Assembly: GCA_947462335.1 (NCBI GenBank)
Contig: OX381720.1
Span: 48,348,981 to 48,412,980, forward strand
Length of the DNA stretch: 64,000 nt
Source of the DNA: Harmothoe impar
Taxonomy: Eukaryota > Annelida > Polychaeta > Phyllodocida > Polynoidae
Reading direction: 5' to 3'
The notes under the pieces are model-generated. The model was given only the letters and a program-made list of their open reading frames with translations, was not told the DNA's origin and ran no database searches. Below are positions 1 to 12,600 of the stretch, in pieces (position 1 is the first letter of the stretch; the number at the start of each line of letters is the position of its first letter). A program made the translations under genes and the position numbers.

Positions 1-540
1 CCTCTTACTGTAATTGAAGTACTTTTTATTTTGTGTTGCTTTATCAGACTTCTAAATGCACTTTTACAAATGAAAAAAAGGGGAGACATATTTCAGGAAA
101 AGGCGACAGAGAAATCAAGAAGGGCAGAGAGAATTTTAAAGCAAAATACCAACATTTGACATTAAAAAGGACTATAATCTATGTTGTGTACATAGGATTG
201 GATATAAGAATCAATGAATATTGGACAAGATCAATTCCTCTGGGTTTGTATATATATACATGCCTCATGTATAGCACTAAACATCATAGGAAGGGGCGTT
301 TGATGTAGAGATAATACATCAATTATGCAAATTCATAACTACAGAATAACATGTTTCCAAATACTAGAATCAATGATCTTATGATGGAAACATGTACAAA
401 CTCTCTTTGCAACTAAGTAGAAACCAGGTAAATTCATGGCTCAGAGAACAGTTGATCTACACTCCTATTCCCCTGGATGCCATAAGTCCACATTTACATC
501 GTCATCACATTCCCTACAGGCCACAGTAAGATGGTTACTC

Positions 541-613
541 CCCACTAAAAGGTTTCTCGGGGGAGCATCCCCATGCACACAGCATCCTAGTGTCTTCTCA
601 GAGGCAGATGGTG
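541..613 (+). ncRNA. Candidate hairpin RNA, family A copy 1
   Basis: Arms at 552-565 (GTTTCTCGGGGGAG) and 592-605 (GTCTTCTCAGAGGC) pair at 12 of 14 positions, several as G:U, around a 26-base loop; an outer CAC/GTG pair follows an internal loop. Wobbles pair only if the + strand is transcribed. No expression evidence is available, so microRNA-like is an inference from shape and recurrence. Confidence 0.4.
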
Positions 614-1450
614 TTATAGAATTCAGAACAGTCGCCAGGGTGTTGTGCGTCTGTGCGGAATCTGCAGCTGCCTTCTCATCAGCTACCACAGTCTTTAATC
701 CCCCCACCCCCACCTGCTGTCCTACCAGACATCCCAATTAGATGGATTCTTTTCTTAACACAAAGTGTTTGCAGAGGATATCTGACACGATTGTAGTGTT
801 AGATGGTGTCCTTTTATGGTTTCCTTATCTTATACCCATTGAGAGTCTATCAGTTTGTAAAGCATCTCCGAGCTTTGTAGTTTGAACTGTTTAAAAAAAA
901 AAAAAAAAATTGAAATGTATTGACAAAGTATTGAAGTGGGCCAGACAACGTCCTGATACAAATTGTTGTAAAATACGCTGTAGTTCCTAGAGTACCATTT
1001 TTCTCCATTACACCCTAATTCCCAGTGTCCCCATACAAGTAGAAGATGAAAACCTTGCATGGCACTTTTCTGGTCAATACAAAACTAAAAAGGTCGCACA
1101 ACTGCATTACCTCTGCATTGCATCTTATATCAAAAGCAATGTCTCATGGGCAATGGGAATCTCTATATCTAAGAATTATGTTGTAATTTTGGTACCAAAA
1201 TGTCTTTTCTGCAACTATTAATTCTGATGTTGTGAGCAGAACATCTGAGATAATGTATGAATTATAATTCTCAAATAAAGATTATGCTTCCAAAACAGAA
1301 AACCTATGTTGAGAAGACCTAGCTTTTATTCTTTCCTAATGATTTAAGTAAATACCCTCAGTACAGTCTATACACAAAGTACCATGGAATTTCAGCACCT
1401 TCCCTCCCATATCTATTGCACCCCGACACATAGTAAGATGGTTATGCACA

Positions 1451-1520
1451 CTAAAAGGTTTCTCAGAGGAAAACCTCCACCATTAATCCACCCTGACTTC
1501 CTCTGAGAGGCCGATGCCAG
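1451..1520 (+). ncRNA. Candidate hairpin RNA, family A copy 2
   Basis: This is the best-paired family A copy. GGTTTCTCAGAGGAA (1457-1471) pairs at all 15 positions with TTCCTCTGAGAGGCC (1498-1512), two of them G:U, around a 26-base loop. An outer ACT/AGT pair lies across a small internal loop. Size and shape resemble an animal microRNA precursor, but a structured DNA repeat cannot be excluded. Confidence 0.45.
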
Positions 1521-3044
1521 TAGAGCATTTTGTCACCAGGGTGTGTATGTCTATCCACCTTGCCTACCTAACAGACTGTCCCAATTAGACTTTTTCTTTT
1601 CTCTGCCCTGGAGAAGAATTGTTTGCAGATGAAATCTGACACAAGCCCTGTGGTGTAAGAGGTACTCTATTCATGGCCACTTAGGCCCCTTTCACACCCT
1701 CTGGCCACTGAGCGACTTGAAAGGCTATTATCTGTGTAAAACACTACAGAGCATCTTATTCAGAATTAATTTGTCTTTAACAAGATATTTCATGCCCCTT
1801 AAAATGCAATGAGAAGGAAGCGCCACACACGAGCCTGCCAGAACGAAATATCCATGAAAGGCTAAATCAGAAAACCCAAATGCAGACCTCATAAGAGAGT
1901 TTATCACCTCCAATAAAGAAGGCATGTCTATTCGAGTAAAAGTGGAGCCTCACAAGTGATAGATAGGTAAAATTTGTAATGGGGGTTGTAAACCTCTTGC
2001 ACGGTAAGTACCGGCCTATTCACTTGGGAAGTGGACAGTCTGGCAATTGTCAAATCCCCATAATACCAATGAAATATAATTTCATGTTGAAACTTGCTGT
2101 CACTAAAAACAATGTGTAAATGGACATCTGAGTGAGGCCTAACAGTATATTGGCTGATACATACTGAGAATGAAGTAGGATGCTAATGATCAATGTCTTG
2201 ATTATAGCTGAGAGATGGAGACCATATATAGCACTTCTCTGATCAATATGGTGGGGCCCCTGGTGGCTGCATCTGTACTAGAGATAAGGAGGCAAGGGCA
2301 GAGAAACCCACTCCCAGGGGTTCACTACCATCAGATAGCAGCCATAAGACTTGCTTAAAGTCTGTGACACACCATTAACGATTTTTTGTCATAGCCATAT
2401 TGTATTTCCAATAACTCATATGTCTGTGCTTTTAGGCCGGACTGTAGCCTGGAGCTGTTTTATCACTAGGTAGAAGACCAAGGGACATGAGTCTAGACTG
2501 TTTTGAAGATGTATGTGCAAGGACACAGACAAGAGGCTGCTAGTGTCGTAGTTGTTTTTTTTGCTGGTGTTAGAGTTTAATTGTTTATTCATAACATCCA
2601 CTTGATTTTCAATCAAAAAAATGTTTTATGGTGGTACAATATATTCATTTCAGCTCTAGTATTAATACTCAGTGCAATCCCTGGCAGATTACCTTTTGTA
2701 AAACATTTATACATAATATTTACAAGCAATGGGTATCACATTTGACATCATGCAGAAAGATTTGACCATTTCCCCCCGACATTTCCCACCATTGGAACCC
2801 AACCTTTAGCATACCTGAATCTGGTGTTGTCAACAGATGCATCAATAATGAAGGCCCATACTGCACCCAATACTAGGACAGAATCGGTGATCCAATAACC
2901 AAAACTTTTACTCTCCCTTTGATAGGCAAATAGAAAAGGTAGACCTCAGTACAATGTATACTCCAATTAGCAAGGACACCCTAAGTATACCTTCCCTTCG
3001 TCATCACATTCCAGACACACCACCGTAAGATGGTTAATCCACAC

Positions 3045-3110
3045 TAAAAGGTTTCTCAGAGGAGTACATCAACCATTACTCCATGCCGGCCTCCTCTGTG
3101 AGGCAGATGG
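3045..3110 (+). ncRNA. Candidate hairpin RNA, family A copy 3
   Basis: GTTTCTCAGAGGAG (3051-3064) pairs with CTCCTCTGTGAGGC (3091-3104) at 13 of 14 positions around a 26-base loop, at the same place in the repeat as copies 1, 2 and 4. Confidence 0.42.
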
Positions 3111-4802
3111 TCTCAGATAATTCAGGACAGTCACCAGGCTGGTTTCTGTGCAGAATCAACAGCTGCCCTCTGCTCATCTATCACCACCTGTCTCTTATCT
3201 GCTGACCAACCCAGCTATATGCCACATTGTGCAAATTAGAGGCAATTTCTTTTATCAATACTATGGAGGAACTTTTTGCAGTGGAAAGCTGACAGAATTG
3301 AAGGATACAGTGCAAGATGTCCTCTCATGGCCTAAGCTTTTTAGAGGTTTCTCGGCTTTTTGGCTGTTGACTATTTTCAATTTGGTTCTATGTGAAATAC
3401 TTCAGAGAAGTTCATTCTAATTGTTTGTTCATATTTTGTCTGAAATCTCCAGTTTCCTTTTTGAATGATATAAGGAATCATGAAAGTGGATCATAGTGCA
3501 GCCTGCCTCATCCTGCACAATCTGCATTCTGTGTAGACAACTTCTGAATTTCTCGTATCAACACAAACTGGATCATCAGACCCTACCATGAGTCACTGTC
3601 GATAATCATGCAGATAGGCCTATTCAGGTATATTCCATGCTGCAGCCTAACAAGGGGTCTATTCACATTTGTTGCAACCTGATATCATACTCTAGTTTTA
3701 CAAGGCTCAAATCAGGATACCAGTATTCTAATCAGGCCAATTCTTGGTTAGATATGAACACAGAGATATTTATTGATCAGGTTTTTTCAGGTTCACCCCA
3801 GCCAATGATAGGCTAGAGTAATTCACAAAGAAGTTTATATGTTTCTTCGGTAGGGGAGTTTAATCCTTTTGTCTATAGATGGTCTAGCAATCATCAATTC
3901 CAAATAATTTCATACTATATAGATTGAAATTTGCTATTGTCTCACACAAAAAGCAATATCATAATTGCCAGGGTGTCCGAGCAGCTGGGAGATGGTACAC
4001 CATATATATCGCTTCTCTGGTCAATATGATGGGGCCCCTTGGCGGCTATGTCTATCCATATGTGTCTGTATCATCTCCAACACTAATAATAATCTTTTTT
4101 CATTGTCTTTTTTTGTGTTTTTACAGTGTTCCAGAATATGAGGTCCCATATGCCAACATATAGGGAGGGTGATTTCAGAAGGGAACAGCGACTAAGGTAG
4201 AAGGGAAGAGAGAAATAAGAAACCAATAAAGCAACATTTGCATTTAACATAAAAATTATAATGCCTTTTTGGTACAAAAAAAAGTATGTATATCATCATT
4301 TCTAGAAAGGAATATAACCCTTCAGAAGTTACCCTCTGAAAATTGCATTTTATCGATATTGCATACATCCATTTGCAAATTGTTCAATGATTAAAAGGGT
4401 TTGAAAGTTTTTCTGATCTTGCTCATTCGGCAATTGTCCATAGTAATACAATTTTAGAATAGCTAGCACAGCCCACTTTGTAATGCTATTTGCATAGTAT
4501 TGAATATTATAATCAATTAAGTGTGGCACAATGTCAATCTTGCTGGCTTCTGTGGGCTGTTTTGAGCCAGAAATAATGCATCAGTTTAGCAAGTCCATAC
4601 CTACCCAATAATATGTTCCCAAATACTAGAATCAATGATCTAATGATGGAAAGAAGTGTTCTCTCTTTAAAACTAAGTAGAAGAGGAAAATATATGGCTC
4701 GGAGAACAGTCAATCTACACCCCTTTTTCCCTGGATGCCATAAGTCCACATTTAGAAGTCATTACATTCCCTAGAGGCCACAGGAAGATGGTTACTCCCC
4801 AC

Positions 4803-4874
4803 TAAAAGGTTTCCCACAGGAGTAGCTCCACCCACACAGCATTCCGGCTTCCTCTCAGAGGCAGATGGTGAGGA
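4803..4874 (+). ncRNA. Candidate hairpin RNA, family A copy 4
   Basis: GTTTCCCACAGGAG (4809-4822) pairs with CTTCCTCTCAGAGGC (4848-4862) at about 11 of 14 positions, with an outer CAC/GTG extension. A further copy near 5340-5405 keeps the 3' arm (CTTCCTCTCGGAGGC) but has lost the 5' arm, so it is probably dead. Confidence 0.38.
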
Positions 4875-6180
4875 CAGTCACCAGGGTGTTGAGTGTCTGT
4901 GCGGAATCAGCAGCTGCCCTCTCCTCATCTACCACTCTCTGTCTCTAATCCCCTCCCCCACCTGCCACCCTACCAGACATCTCAATTAGATGGATTCTTT
5001 TCTCAACACTGGAGACAAAGTGTTTGCAGAGGATACCTGACACAACCATAGTATTAGATGGGCTCCTTTTATGGGTTGCTTGTCTCCTAGCTATTGAAAT
5101 ACTTGAGTTTATTGGTTTGTAAAGCATCTCAGAGCTTCACAAATTGAATGCTTACAAGTATGCTTCTACATTCCTAACTTTAGCACCTCTTGAAATGTAT
5201 CAATAAAAGTATTACTTTCAAGTAAAACCCAAACTAAAAACTGAACAGATATGTTTCCAATTTCCTTCATTATGCCACATATCTTTTATTGGAAATTCAA
5301 TATATCCAATAACATATGTGTAACAGAATCGGCCATTGGGAAACAGGGTGTCAGACACCATGCTCACAAATCTCCATGCTGGCTTCCTCTCGGAGGCAGA
5401 GAGTTCAGTCGGCAGGGTAGTTATATCCACCCAGCCTGCCTAAAAGAATGTCCCAATTAGATTGATCTTTTGTCAAGACCAGTGAGTGAAGAAGTATCTA
5501 CGGATGAAATCTGACATGGCCTTTTTGGTAAAAGAGGTTTTTATAGTCATATAGCTCAGAGTACCTAATTTGCATTATCTGCTCGTATTTTCCTGTGATC
5601 TGTAGTTCCGCACCCCTTAGAATTGAACAAAAGCGGAGTGGTCCATATTACAGCCTGCCTAATGCTGTACAATGGTCTGATCCCGAAATACTTCCTGACT
5701 AAAAGGGTATCAGTATAATCCCCTTTCCAAAGTCAGGTAATCACCTCTCACCTCATCGTAGAACCAAGGATGAGAGTGTAGGGCAATGAATGGATTCTGA
5801 CAACTTTTGTGTGTGTAGTATTTCTCCTTTTACCTGAAAAAAAACACCCCATATAAAACAGGAACTGCTTCTGGAAGCCCTAATGCAGAGTCATGTGGGG
5901 GATGTTATTTTCTTGCAATGAAGTGGGTGTTTCTATGTAAATAATTTATAAGGCTGGCACCTGACGAGGGGCATTCTAAGATTCTCCTCAGCTAATGATA
6001 GCTAGGGGGAATTCGCACAGAGGCTTATAAACCTTTCTATACATGACACTTACATGTCAATATAGTGAACGCCTGGTGGCATTTTCCGTACCAGTGATAA
6101 GGAGGCAGGAGCTGAGAACCTCACTCTCAGGGGTTCACCACCATCAGATGACTGCCGCGAGACTTGCTTCACATCTCTGA

Positions 6181-7660
6181 TAATACTCTTTTTACTGTAT
6201 GTTAACGATGTTGTAAAATGTGTAAAAAATTGTAAATTAAAACTATATGCGGACGATACAGTTATTTATGTAGCTAATCATGATTTTGAAGTAGCTAAGC
6301 GTCTCTTGCAAGAGGATCTCGATTGTTATCATGCATGGTGTCAGCAAAATAAATTGTCGGTAAATATTACAAAAACCAAGTTAATGATATTTGCAGCCAG
6401 CAAACGTAAACTAAACACACTTAATGTAAACATGTATTTGGATAATGAACTACTTCAAGTTGTACCTAGTTATAAGTATCTTGGTGTAATTCTTGACCCC
6501 TTGTTAACTTATAATCTTCATCTCAAATTTGTTGCCAAAACTGTAGCCTACAAAACATATAAACTATGTCAATTGAGACCTTTTCTTGATAACAAATTAG
6601 CTATTAGATTATTTAAAGCTACAATTGTACCGTATTTTGATTATGCTGATATTCTTTTTCTTACAACTGCTGATACCCACCTTAAGCCTTTACAGTATGC
6701 CCAGAATCACTGTTTAAAAATCTGTTTGAAATATCCGCATCTGACGGAGACTCACATTGTACATAAGGATGCAAAGGTTAATATGTTAAAAGATAGAAGA
6801 CACGCCCACCTTTTGAACTACATGTACACGAGGGCTCAAAATGTTAAATATAGAGATATTAGGCTAAGACCCACCAGAGCATTTTCTGCTCCTATGTGTA
6901 AGGTTTTACAACCGAATGGCATAGCATATGAAAACAGCGTAGAGTTCTTTGGGGCAGTGAGCTGGAATGGCCTAACCACCCTACGGAGAAGCGCTCAGAG
7001 TCTAGACATATTTAAAAAAGAAACCAACACTGACCTGCTAGCGATGATACCATAGGGTGCCAGCCCTCCAGTCTCTTTGTCATCTCTGTAGTTCTCCCCC
7101 CCCCCCAAACTCCTATACTAACTAAATTGTCAACCATTTATTTTCACCCCCCCAGACTTTTCACAGAATTTTAAAATGAAATCAATACCCAACCTAAGTA
7201 ATTCTAAGTCCTTTTTGATTAATTTCCAAACCACCATATATATTCTTGTGTCGGTACCGTATTTAATCATTAATTTACCTGGTTTATCCCGAAGTATCAA
7301 CCCATAACACTGAACTACAGTGGGGATGAAGGATACAACCATTCTTTGAGCCGCTTTATTCATATTTTGTATAAATGTGTAACCTAATTACATGAAATTA
7401 TGGTATTTGTATGTGACGACATCTTTATGATTCTGTAAAACTACCGGTATGATCCTATGGGGGCATTTGCCTAGATGGGATCTTACCGGTACTGATGCAT
7501 TCCTTTAATTATGGAATATGCAACTAATGACCGATTGCAATATATTGGTTTATTGTTATATATGCTTATTGATTGATGAGGAAAAACCCTGTGTCAACCC
7601 AGGATGATATCATGTAAAAGCGAACGTAAATCTATGGCGAAATAAAGATATTCCAAACTA
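6181..7660 (+). mobile_element. 5'-truncated non-LTR retrotransposon (LINE)
   Basis: The insertion holds the 3' half of a reverse-transcriptase ORF, an untranslated tail and an AATAAAG signal near 7641. The flanks can be joined by comparison with the related family A sequence at about 2330-2430: there GACTTGCTTAAAGTCTGTGA runs on into the TCATA-CCAT-TTATATTTCC region, which here is split between about 6180 and 7670. This gives a paralogous empty site and places the ends within some tens of bases. The 5' truncation is usual for LINEs. Exact ends and any target duplication are not resolved. Confidence 0.8.
6183..7055 (+). pseudogene. Reverse transcriptase C-terminal part (5'-truncated LINE ORF2)
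   Basis: This is the tail of an RNA-directed DNA polymerase of a non-LTR retrotransposon. Reading from 6183 the frame gives ILFLLYVNDVV, then LYADDTVIY, the catalytic YADD box. After that come the thumb-type KYLGVILD motif and a C-terminal region ending in RRSAQSLDIFKK, as is common in the Jockey/CR1 group. The frame is open to a TAG at 7053. The endonuclease domain and the front half of the RT (palm motifs before YADD) are absent, so it cannot retrotranspose itself. No start codon is expected because the 5' part was lost on insertion. Clade assignment beyond a Jockey/CR1-like LINE is uncertain. Confidence 0.88.
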
Positions 7661-8540
7661 AAAATGCACTAACCTAATGATCTTTGTCATATCCATCTTA
7701 TATTTCCAATAACTCCCAGAACGTATGGGACCTGGGCTGTAGCCTGAAGCTGAAAAAGGGTGTGTTTCAGGTAACATGGGAAGAAACACTAGGGTCGGTA
7801 GGTCGGATTCTTTTAAAACTTTTTTTTTTAACAGGCCCTCTACATACCCTAAAATTGACCAAAAAAGTGTAAAAAAATCGGAGGATTTTTTTCAAAATGT
7901 TTGTAAACCTAAAATTTACCCCAAAAAAGGATAAAAATATAAAAGAATCTTCAAAATTGCATTAAAAACGTAGGGTCGGCCTTATTAATGCTCAAGTAGA
8001 AGAGCGAGGTATGTATATGAGTGTAGACTGTACCGAGGGTATTTGCCCAAACACTAAATTGATGTTCCACACGTCTGCACGTTATATCAGAATGCATACA
8101 AACTGAGGTTGCCTTCCTCTAAGATTGCCTGGGTTCACTGCAACCTGATATTTCACTTCCGTAACCATAGGAGAGCATATAAAAAGAAAGGATGGACTAC
8201 TTTAGGATCTTCCATGAGCAATCCTGATGAAATATTAGGTAGTATTCACAGTAGAAGTAGGTCCCAAGGTGCTAATTAAATGTCCTTTTACCAGATTACT
8301 CTCATTTGACGTCGTCAGGGCAGGGACGTGCACCATAAACTGGCGTGACACGCTGGCTTTATTTCTCCTTCCCCCAAGTGGCAGCTCACGTTTACCCTCC
8401 AAAGTAAAATGAATAAAGTGTAGACAGTCCAGCTCCCCTGGCAAATAAAATGCGATCAATAATTGAATAGAAATCTTGGTCGGTAAGGATAAACCAACCT
8501 GTAAAAATGCCTCTACAAGTGCCGGCGTCTCCTGGCTCCC
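7661..8540. other. Non-coding stretch with a MITE fragment
   Basis: The beginning continues the family A sequence interrupted by the LINE. About 7757-7985 holds GTGTGTTTCAGGTAACATGG and AGGGTCGGTAGGTCGG with T-rich filler and, at its end, AGGGTCGGCC. This is a one-sided relative of the complete foldback element at 23484-23784. No gene is visible up to 8540. Confidence 0.5.
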
Positions 8541-8960
8541 CACTGCTCCTATTTAAAGCCCACTCCCCAGTAACAGCAATGAGATTGAGAGTTGGTTGCG
8601 GCGTGCCTGCAGGAGTCTTATTAGGTGGTATCGGCTGTCATTGCTTTTAGTTTAGAATTGCATTGGCCGTGTTGGCCCGAGGCCGTGTACAGCGGTATTC
8701 GCCACGCGAGCCGCTCGCGGGTCTTATACGAGTGGCTCTTTTGTCACGGTTGGCCGAGAGGTGGCGTTGTCGTCGTGACTGGCGCCGCTGGGTCGGAGCT
8801 ACTCGGAGCCACTCGGCGAATACCAGAGCAGTTGTACATTATCCAGTCGGTGATCACGGATCAACAGCGCCGAAATCACGCGTGAGATGGCGTTAGTCGT
8901 GTGACTGGACCCTCCGCACCGCCCCCTGGCGGCAGAACGGCGCGGCCGGTACGCCCTCTG
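8541..8960 (+). promoter_or_regulatory. CpG-rich, TATA-containing candidate promoter
   Basis: TATTTAAAG at about 8551 is a TATA-like box, and the following 400 bases are far richer in GC and CpG than the surroundings (for example GCCACGCGAGCCGCTCGCGG near 8700). Two overlapping frames of 77-86 codons lie here but match nothing I know. The site lies between arrays A and B and faces array B, so it could start a long non-coding or pri-microRNA transcript. That role is inferred from position only. Confidence 0.3.
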
Positions 8961-9177
8961 TACCACTTGTGGGCAGGGGAAGGGTGCCACAGGGGGGGCA
9001 AAGGGCAGTCTGGGAAGACAGGTGGGGAGGAGGTAGTCTTGTGTGGGGGAGGGTGTTAAGGGTGGTACAGATTGGTGTAGGAGGGGAAGGTTAGAGGGAG
9101 GGGGGACGGGACGTTGATCGAAAGAACAGGGGATGGGGGAGAGTCATGCGATAAGACAGGTGGAAAGAAAGTTGGAA
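8961..9177. other. G-rich low-complexity stretch
   Basis: Runs of G and GGGGGA-type words dominate the + strand from about 8985 to 9165. No gene or foldback is seen. Confidence 0.5.
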
Positions 9178-9274
9178 CCCAGTGGGCACAAAATTCATCT
9201 CAACACTGAATCAACATTGAATCAACATTGACAGCCATTTATCAATGTTCATTCAATGTTCTGTGCCCACAGGG
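9178..9274. mobile_element. Short foldback MITE with CCCAGTGGGCACA ends
   Basis: It starts CCCAGTGGGCACAAAATTCA and ends GTTCTGTGCCCACAGGG, with repeated TTGAATCAACATTGA-type words between. A second copy with the same plan is at 54551-54680. It has no coding capacity. Confidence 0.65.
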
Positions 9275-9476
9275 AAGATTGAGGGCAGATGTGCTGAGCT
9301 CGAGAGCACACAGAAGCCGGAAGGAAGTGGGAATGGAATTGGTGAGATTTGGTAGAAAAGGAGTAGGATGGGGTCAGGTGATGGAGTCTGTGTGTCAGGT
9401 GTACGTACAGGTAGGATCAGTGAAGGGGAGGTAATACCAGGTGTCCGCGTTTAGATGCACAGAGAGAAGAAAAGGT

Positions 9477-9669
9477 GTCCACTGTGTCTCCCAAGTGGCT
9501 CTGGTAAAATACACAGTCAAACAGCTAATTACTCTGCATATATATGAAGGGTTAACTTGAGTTGACTCTCTACTATCAGTGTCAACCCAAGTTGACCCTT
9601 GATATAAGAAGAGTCAATAGCTGATTGACACTCCATTTTTACCAGAGCCACGTGGGAGACACAGTTGAC
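9477..9669. mobile_element. Foldback MITE, about 190 bp
   Basis: The left arm ACTGTGTCTCCCAAGTGGCT continuing CTGGTAAAAT (from 9481) is repeated inverted at 9635-9665 with one or two differences. An inner near-palindrome pairs GGGTTAACTTGAGTTGACTC with TGTCAACCCAAGTTGACCC. It is non-coding and presumably mobilised in trans. Confidence 0.65.
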
Positions 9670-12600
9670 TTCTTTACTTTTCTGTGTGTGGTTATTATAT
9701 ACTGTAGTGATAGGAGTTGACCCAGGGTTTGGCTGATGTGGTAGTGGTGGAAGGTCGGTCAATGTTGAGGGGAGAGTTTAGGAAGGGGGCAGAACCCCTC
9801 AGGTCGTTAATATACCTTACTCTAGATGGGAGCCAGATAGCCCCCAGAGCTGCAACCTCCACATTGCTCCCTTCATCTACAATCCAACCGTCAGCTTGTT
9901 GGGTCTCCCCCAGGAAAACCTTCAGGAGATTGCCAGATCCTGCCAATCCAACCTAAAAAGATCCAAAGTAAATAGTTAGCTGACTTGCCGTCATGGTTTT
10001 CATGGAGATGAGAATATGTCAAGCTGTCGACCATTTTTAGGTTTTTAATTCTTTCTGTTTTCCCTCTTTAACATCTTACATTAACATCATTCTCTTTGGT
10101 TTGGGGTCCCTGCTTGGGTAATAACAAAAGCTTGCTGTCAAAATCATGTAGTAATATGACTTCACTTCACATAGTGCCGGAATAAATTCACCCATATTCC
10201 AACACAATAATACAATTCCATTTACAATAGAGTCTTGGGACTGTGCAGTGCAATGTGTTTATATCCATTCTCATACTTTTAATCCAGAAATAACAACATT
10301 ACAAGTGGGTTAATTAGAGAAGTAATTCAATTAGATTTAAAAGTTGTTAGGAACCGCAGTGATGACTCAAATTCACATTTGTATAATCAATAATTATCCG
10401 GGGCTACGAATTGAATTATATCACACTCAGGCCTAAAGCCAGATATTACAGTGATATGGTAATGGCATCTCGCTGAGCATACAATAACCTGTCACGCAGA
10501 GTGATAGCTGAATACCATGATTTTTGGCCAAAGCTAGATTAGATTAAAAAAAAGAATTTTCACCTTAGAAAATACTGAGTAGACGTTGCTCAGGCCTGGG
10601 TTCCTGTAGAAAAGACTTTTAGAAATTAAGCTAAATTGTAAGTTCTGAAGCGGTTTCTATGACAGTCTTGTGAGGGAAAATCTTCTGAAAATGATATCCT
10701 CTGATCTCTCCTGATGTGAAATTATGGAGCTCAAAGATGACTTTGTAGCAATTCAGCTGATGCCTGCATTGTTTATCATAGGTGAATTCATCGGCTAGGA
10801 CAGAACAATGCAAGTGTGATATCATTGATTTTCAGGATTACCTTTTAACAAGAGATCCATCGTCATAACTTTGGCTTACTACCATATAATATCCTGTCAT
10901 TAGTAATCATCACCCTCCCCAACACACACATCCCAGCCCTTACCAAGGACATGATATTTGATAGACCCCTAGTATGGTGAACAATGCCCATTACTATGGA
11001 GCCAATCTGAGCAGAAAACGTTGTTAGCCACCCGAAGTGAGATTTATTGTTATTCGGGGCTAATTCCCCAGACTCTACCAAATGGAGACAATATACAGCT
11101 TTCCCCTGCATTAGCTGTTGAGAGACTGGGGTTGGGCTAGATAAGCCTCCTGCTATTTTTACCATTGATTTTTGACTTGCAAAACAGAGCAGTCCATTCC
11201 ACACCCCCATGATGTGCTGGTATTAAGACTTCATGCAAAGCATTGCCTACACAAGTCTCCATTTATGAAGCTGTCATAGATAATGTGTCTACATTGAAGA
11301 AGTCTATTTCCACTTCTGTTCATATATGTTTGAAACAGTCAGAATATTCCCAATAGCAACAGTCAACTAGATATCTTGAGATTTCAATTTTAGATTTCAG
11401 CAGTCATTTTGTCACTGCAAAACGTGGACGGATGGAAAAATGTGTCTCCCAATATAAGTTTGAATAGTGAGTTTTCTGCTTTTGGCTGGGCAAAGTGGTC
11501 CTCGTATATTTGTTCCATAATAGAGATAGGGGAGGCAATGAGAGAGGGTTCAAGTCATTTGGTGAAGAGTCATGTGAGTGAGGCAGTATAGCTGACCGTA
11601 CCCCTCTCACTCACCAGCTAATGGCGCCCATTCATTGCGGGCCCCTGCCAACTTGTTCACCCATCTATTCCAACCCCTCATTCCATGTACCCTATCCACT
11701 ACTCTCTCCTTTCTAAATCTCTAACTACAGTTCAACAAGATCCTGGTAGAGTAGTACTGATAGGCCAATGACCTCAACCCCTTTAATGACCACCGAAATA
11801 ACAGCTAGAATTTTGAAGCTACCAAATTAGTCCTCAACTTGCCTCTACTTCTACTTCAAGAAAGCATTGCACTGGTGCTTTCATTTCCCTGCTCTCCCCA
11901 CTGAATACCCCTCCACCTGTAAATAATGGTCAGGCTGTAAAAAGTGATTGGGTGGGCGGCACCCAGGACAGAAGTAGCTGGGACTCCATCAGAGCCTGGT
12001 ACACCCTGGAGAAAGTAAAACGAGCCAGGTATTCTCCCGTTCTCAATACCCCTTCCTCTCCCCTGACCTGCCAATCTGATGACCCCCATACTGGTCATGA
12101 CACCCTCCAGTTAGCAATACAAAAGTAAGCTAGTACCATGATCTATGTTCAAGGCCTGCTTTTGAATGTATACCAGAGATGGTATATCGACCACAATTTT
12201 ATATAGGATTCTAATATTTATACGGCCACATCAACAGATGCAGCTTTGACATGGTATCATCATTACAACATCAATACATGCAGAAAGTGTGACATGAAGA
12301 GTACTTTTCTTTCCATTTTCAGCATAATTTGGAGTAGTTCTCAATGAGATTAGTGATGGTGAAAATAGCCTATCCTTGCCGGGTGACCCTTATATGTAGT
12401 TAGCCTACTATTTTTATTTATGATGAAATAAAACTAGGGAATGTAGCAAGCTTTTGATATCCTGTAATATGTAGCCTTGTGTTGGCTGCTGATAAAATAG
12501 CCTGAATCGTTAGGAACCAGAAGTGCAAGCCTCTAATGGCATGCCATTGGCTGATGGAAAGGAGGCTACGGATAATGTAATCAATTAGAACTCTCCAGCC

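Larger units (their letters stand above)
1..6180. repeat. Family A array of diverged tandem non-coding units
   Basis: A block of several hundred bases recurs at about 430-900, 1380-1760, 2940-3400, 4660-5130 and, in damaged form, 5220-5560. Its landmark is AGATGGTTACTCCCCACTAA followed by AGGTTTCTC and, about 40 bases later, CAGAGGCAGATGG. A second landmark, TTCTCTGATCAATATG then GGGGCCCC, recurs near 2240 and 4015, with a decayed relative near 6065. Reading frames across the blocks are short and not shared between copies, so I see no protein. Each of the first four copies has a hairpin, listed separately. No coding gene is supported in this stretch. Confidence 0.7.

Noticed and set aside
320..329. 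Array units as multi-exon gene copies
   Set aside because: I looked for frames with shared splice borders in families A-C and found none kept between units.
8625..8896. Two overlapping frames of 77-86 codons in the CpG-rich stretch
   Set aside because: No similarity to any family I know; GC-rich DNA has few stop codons by chance.
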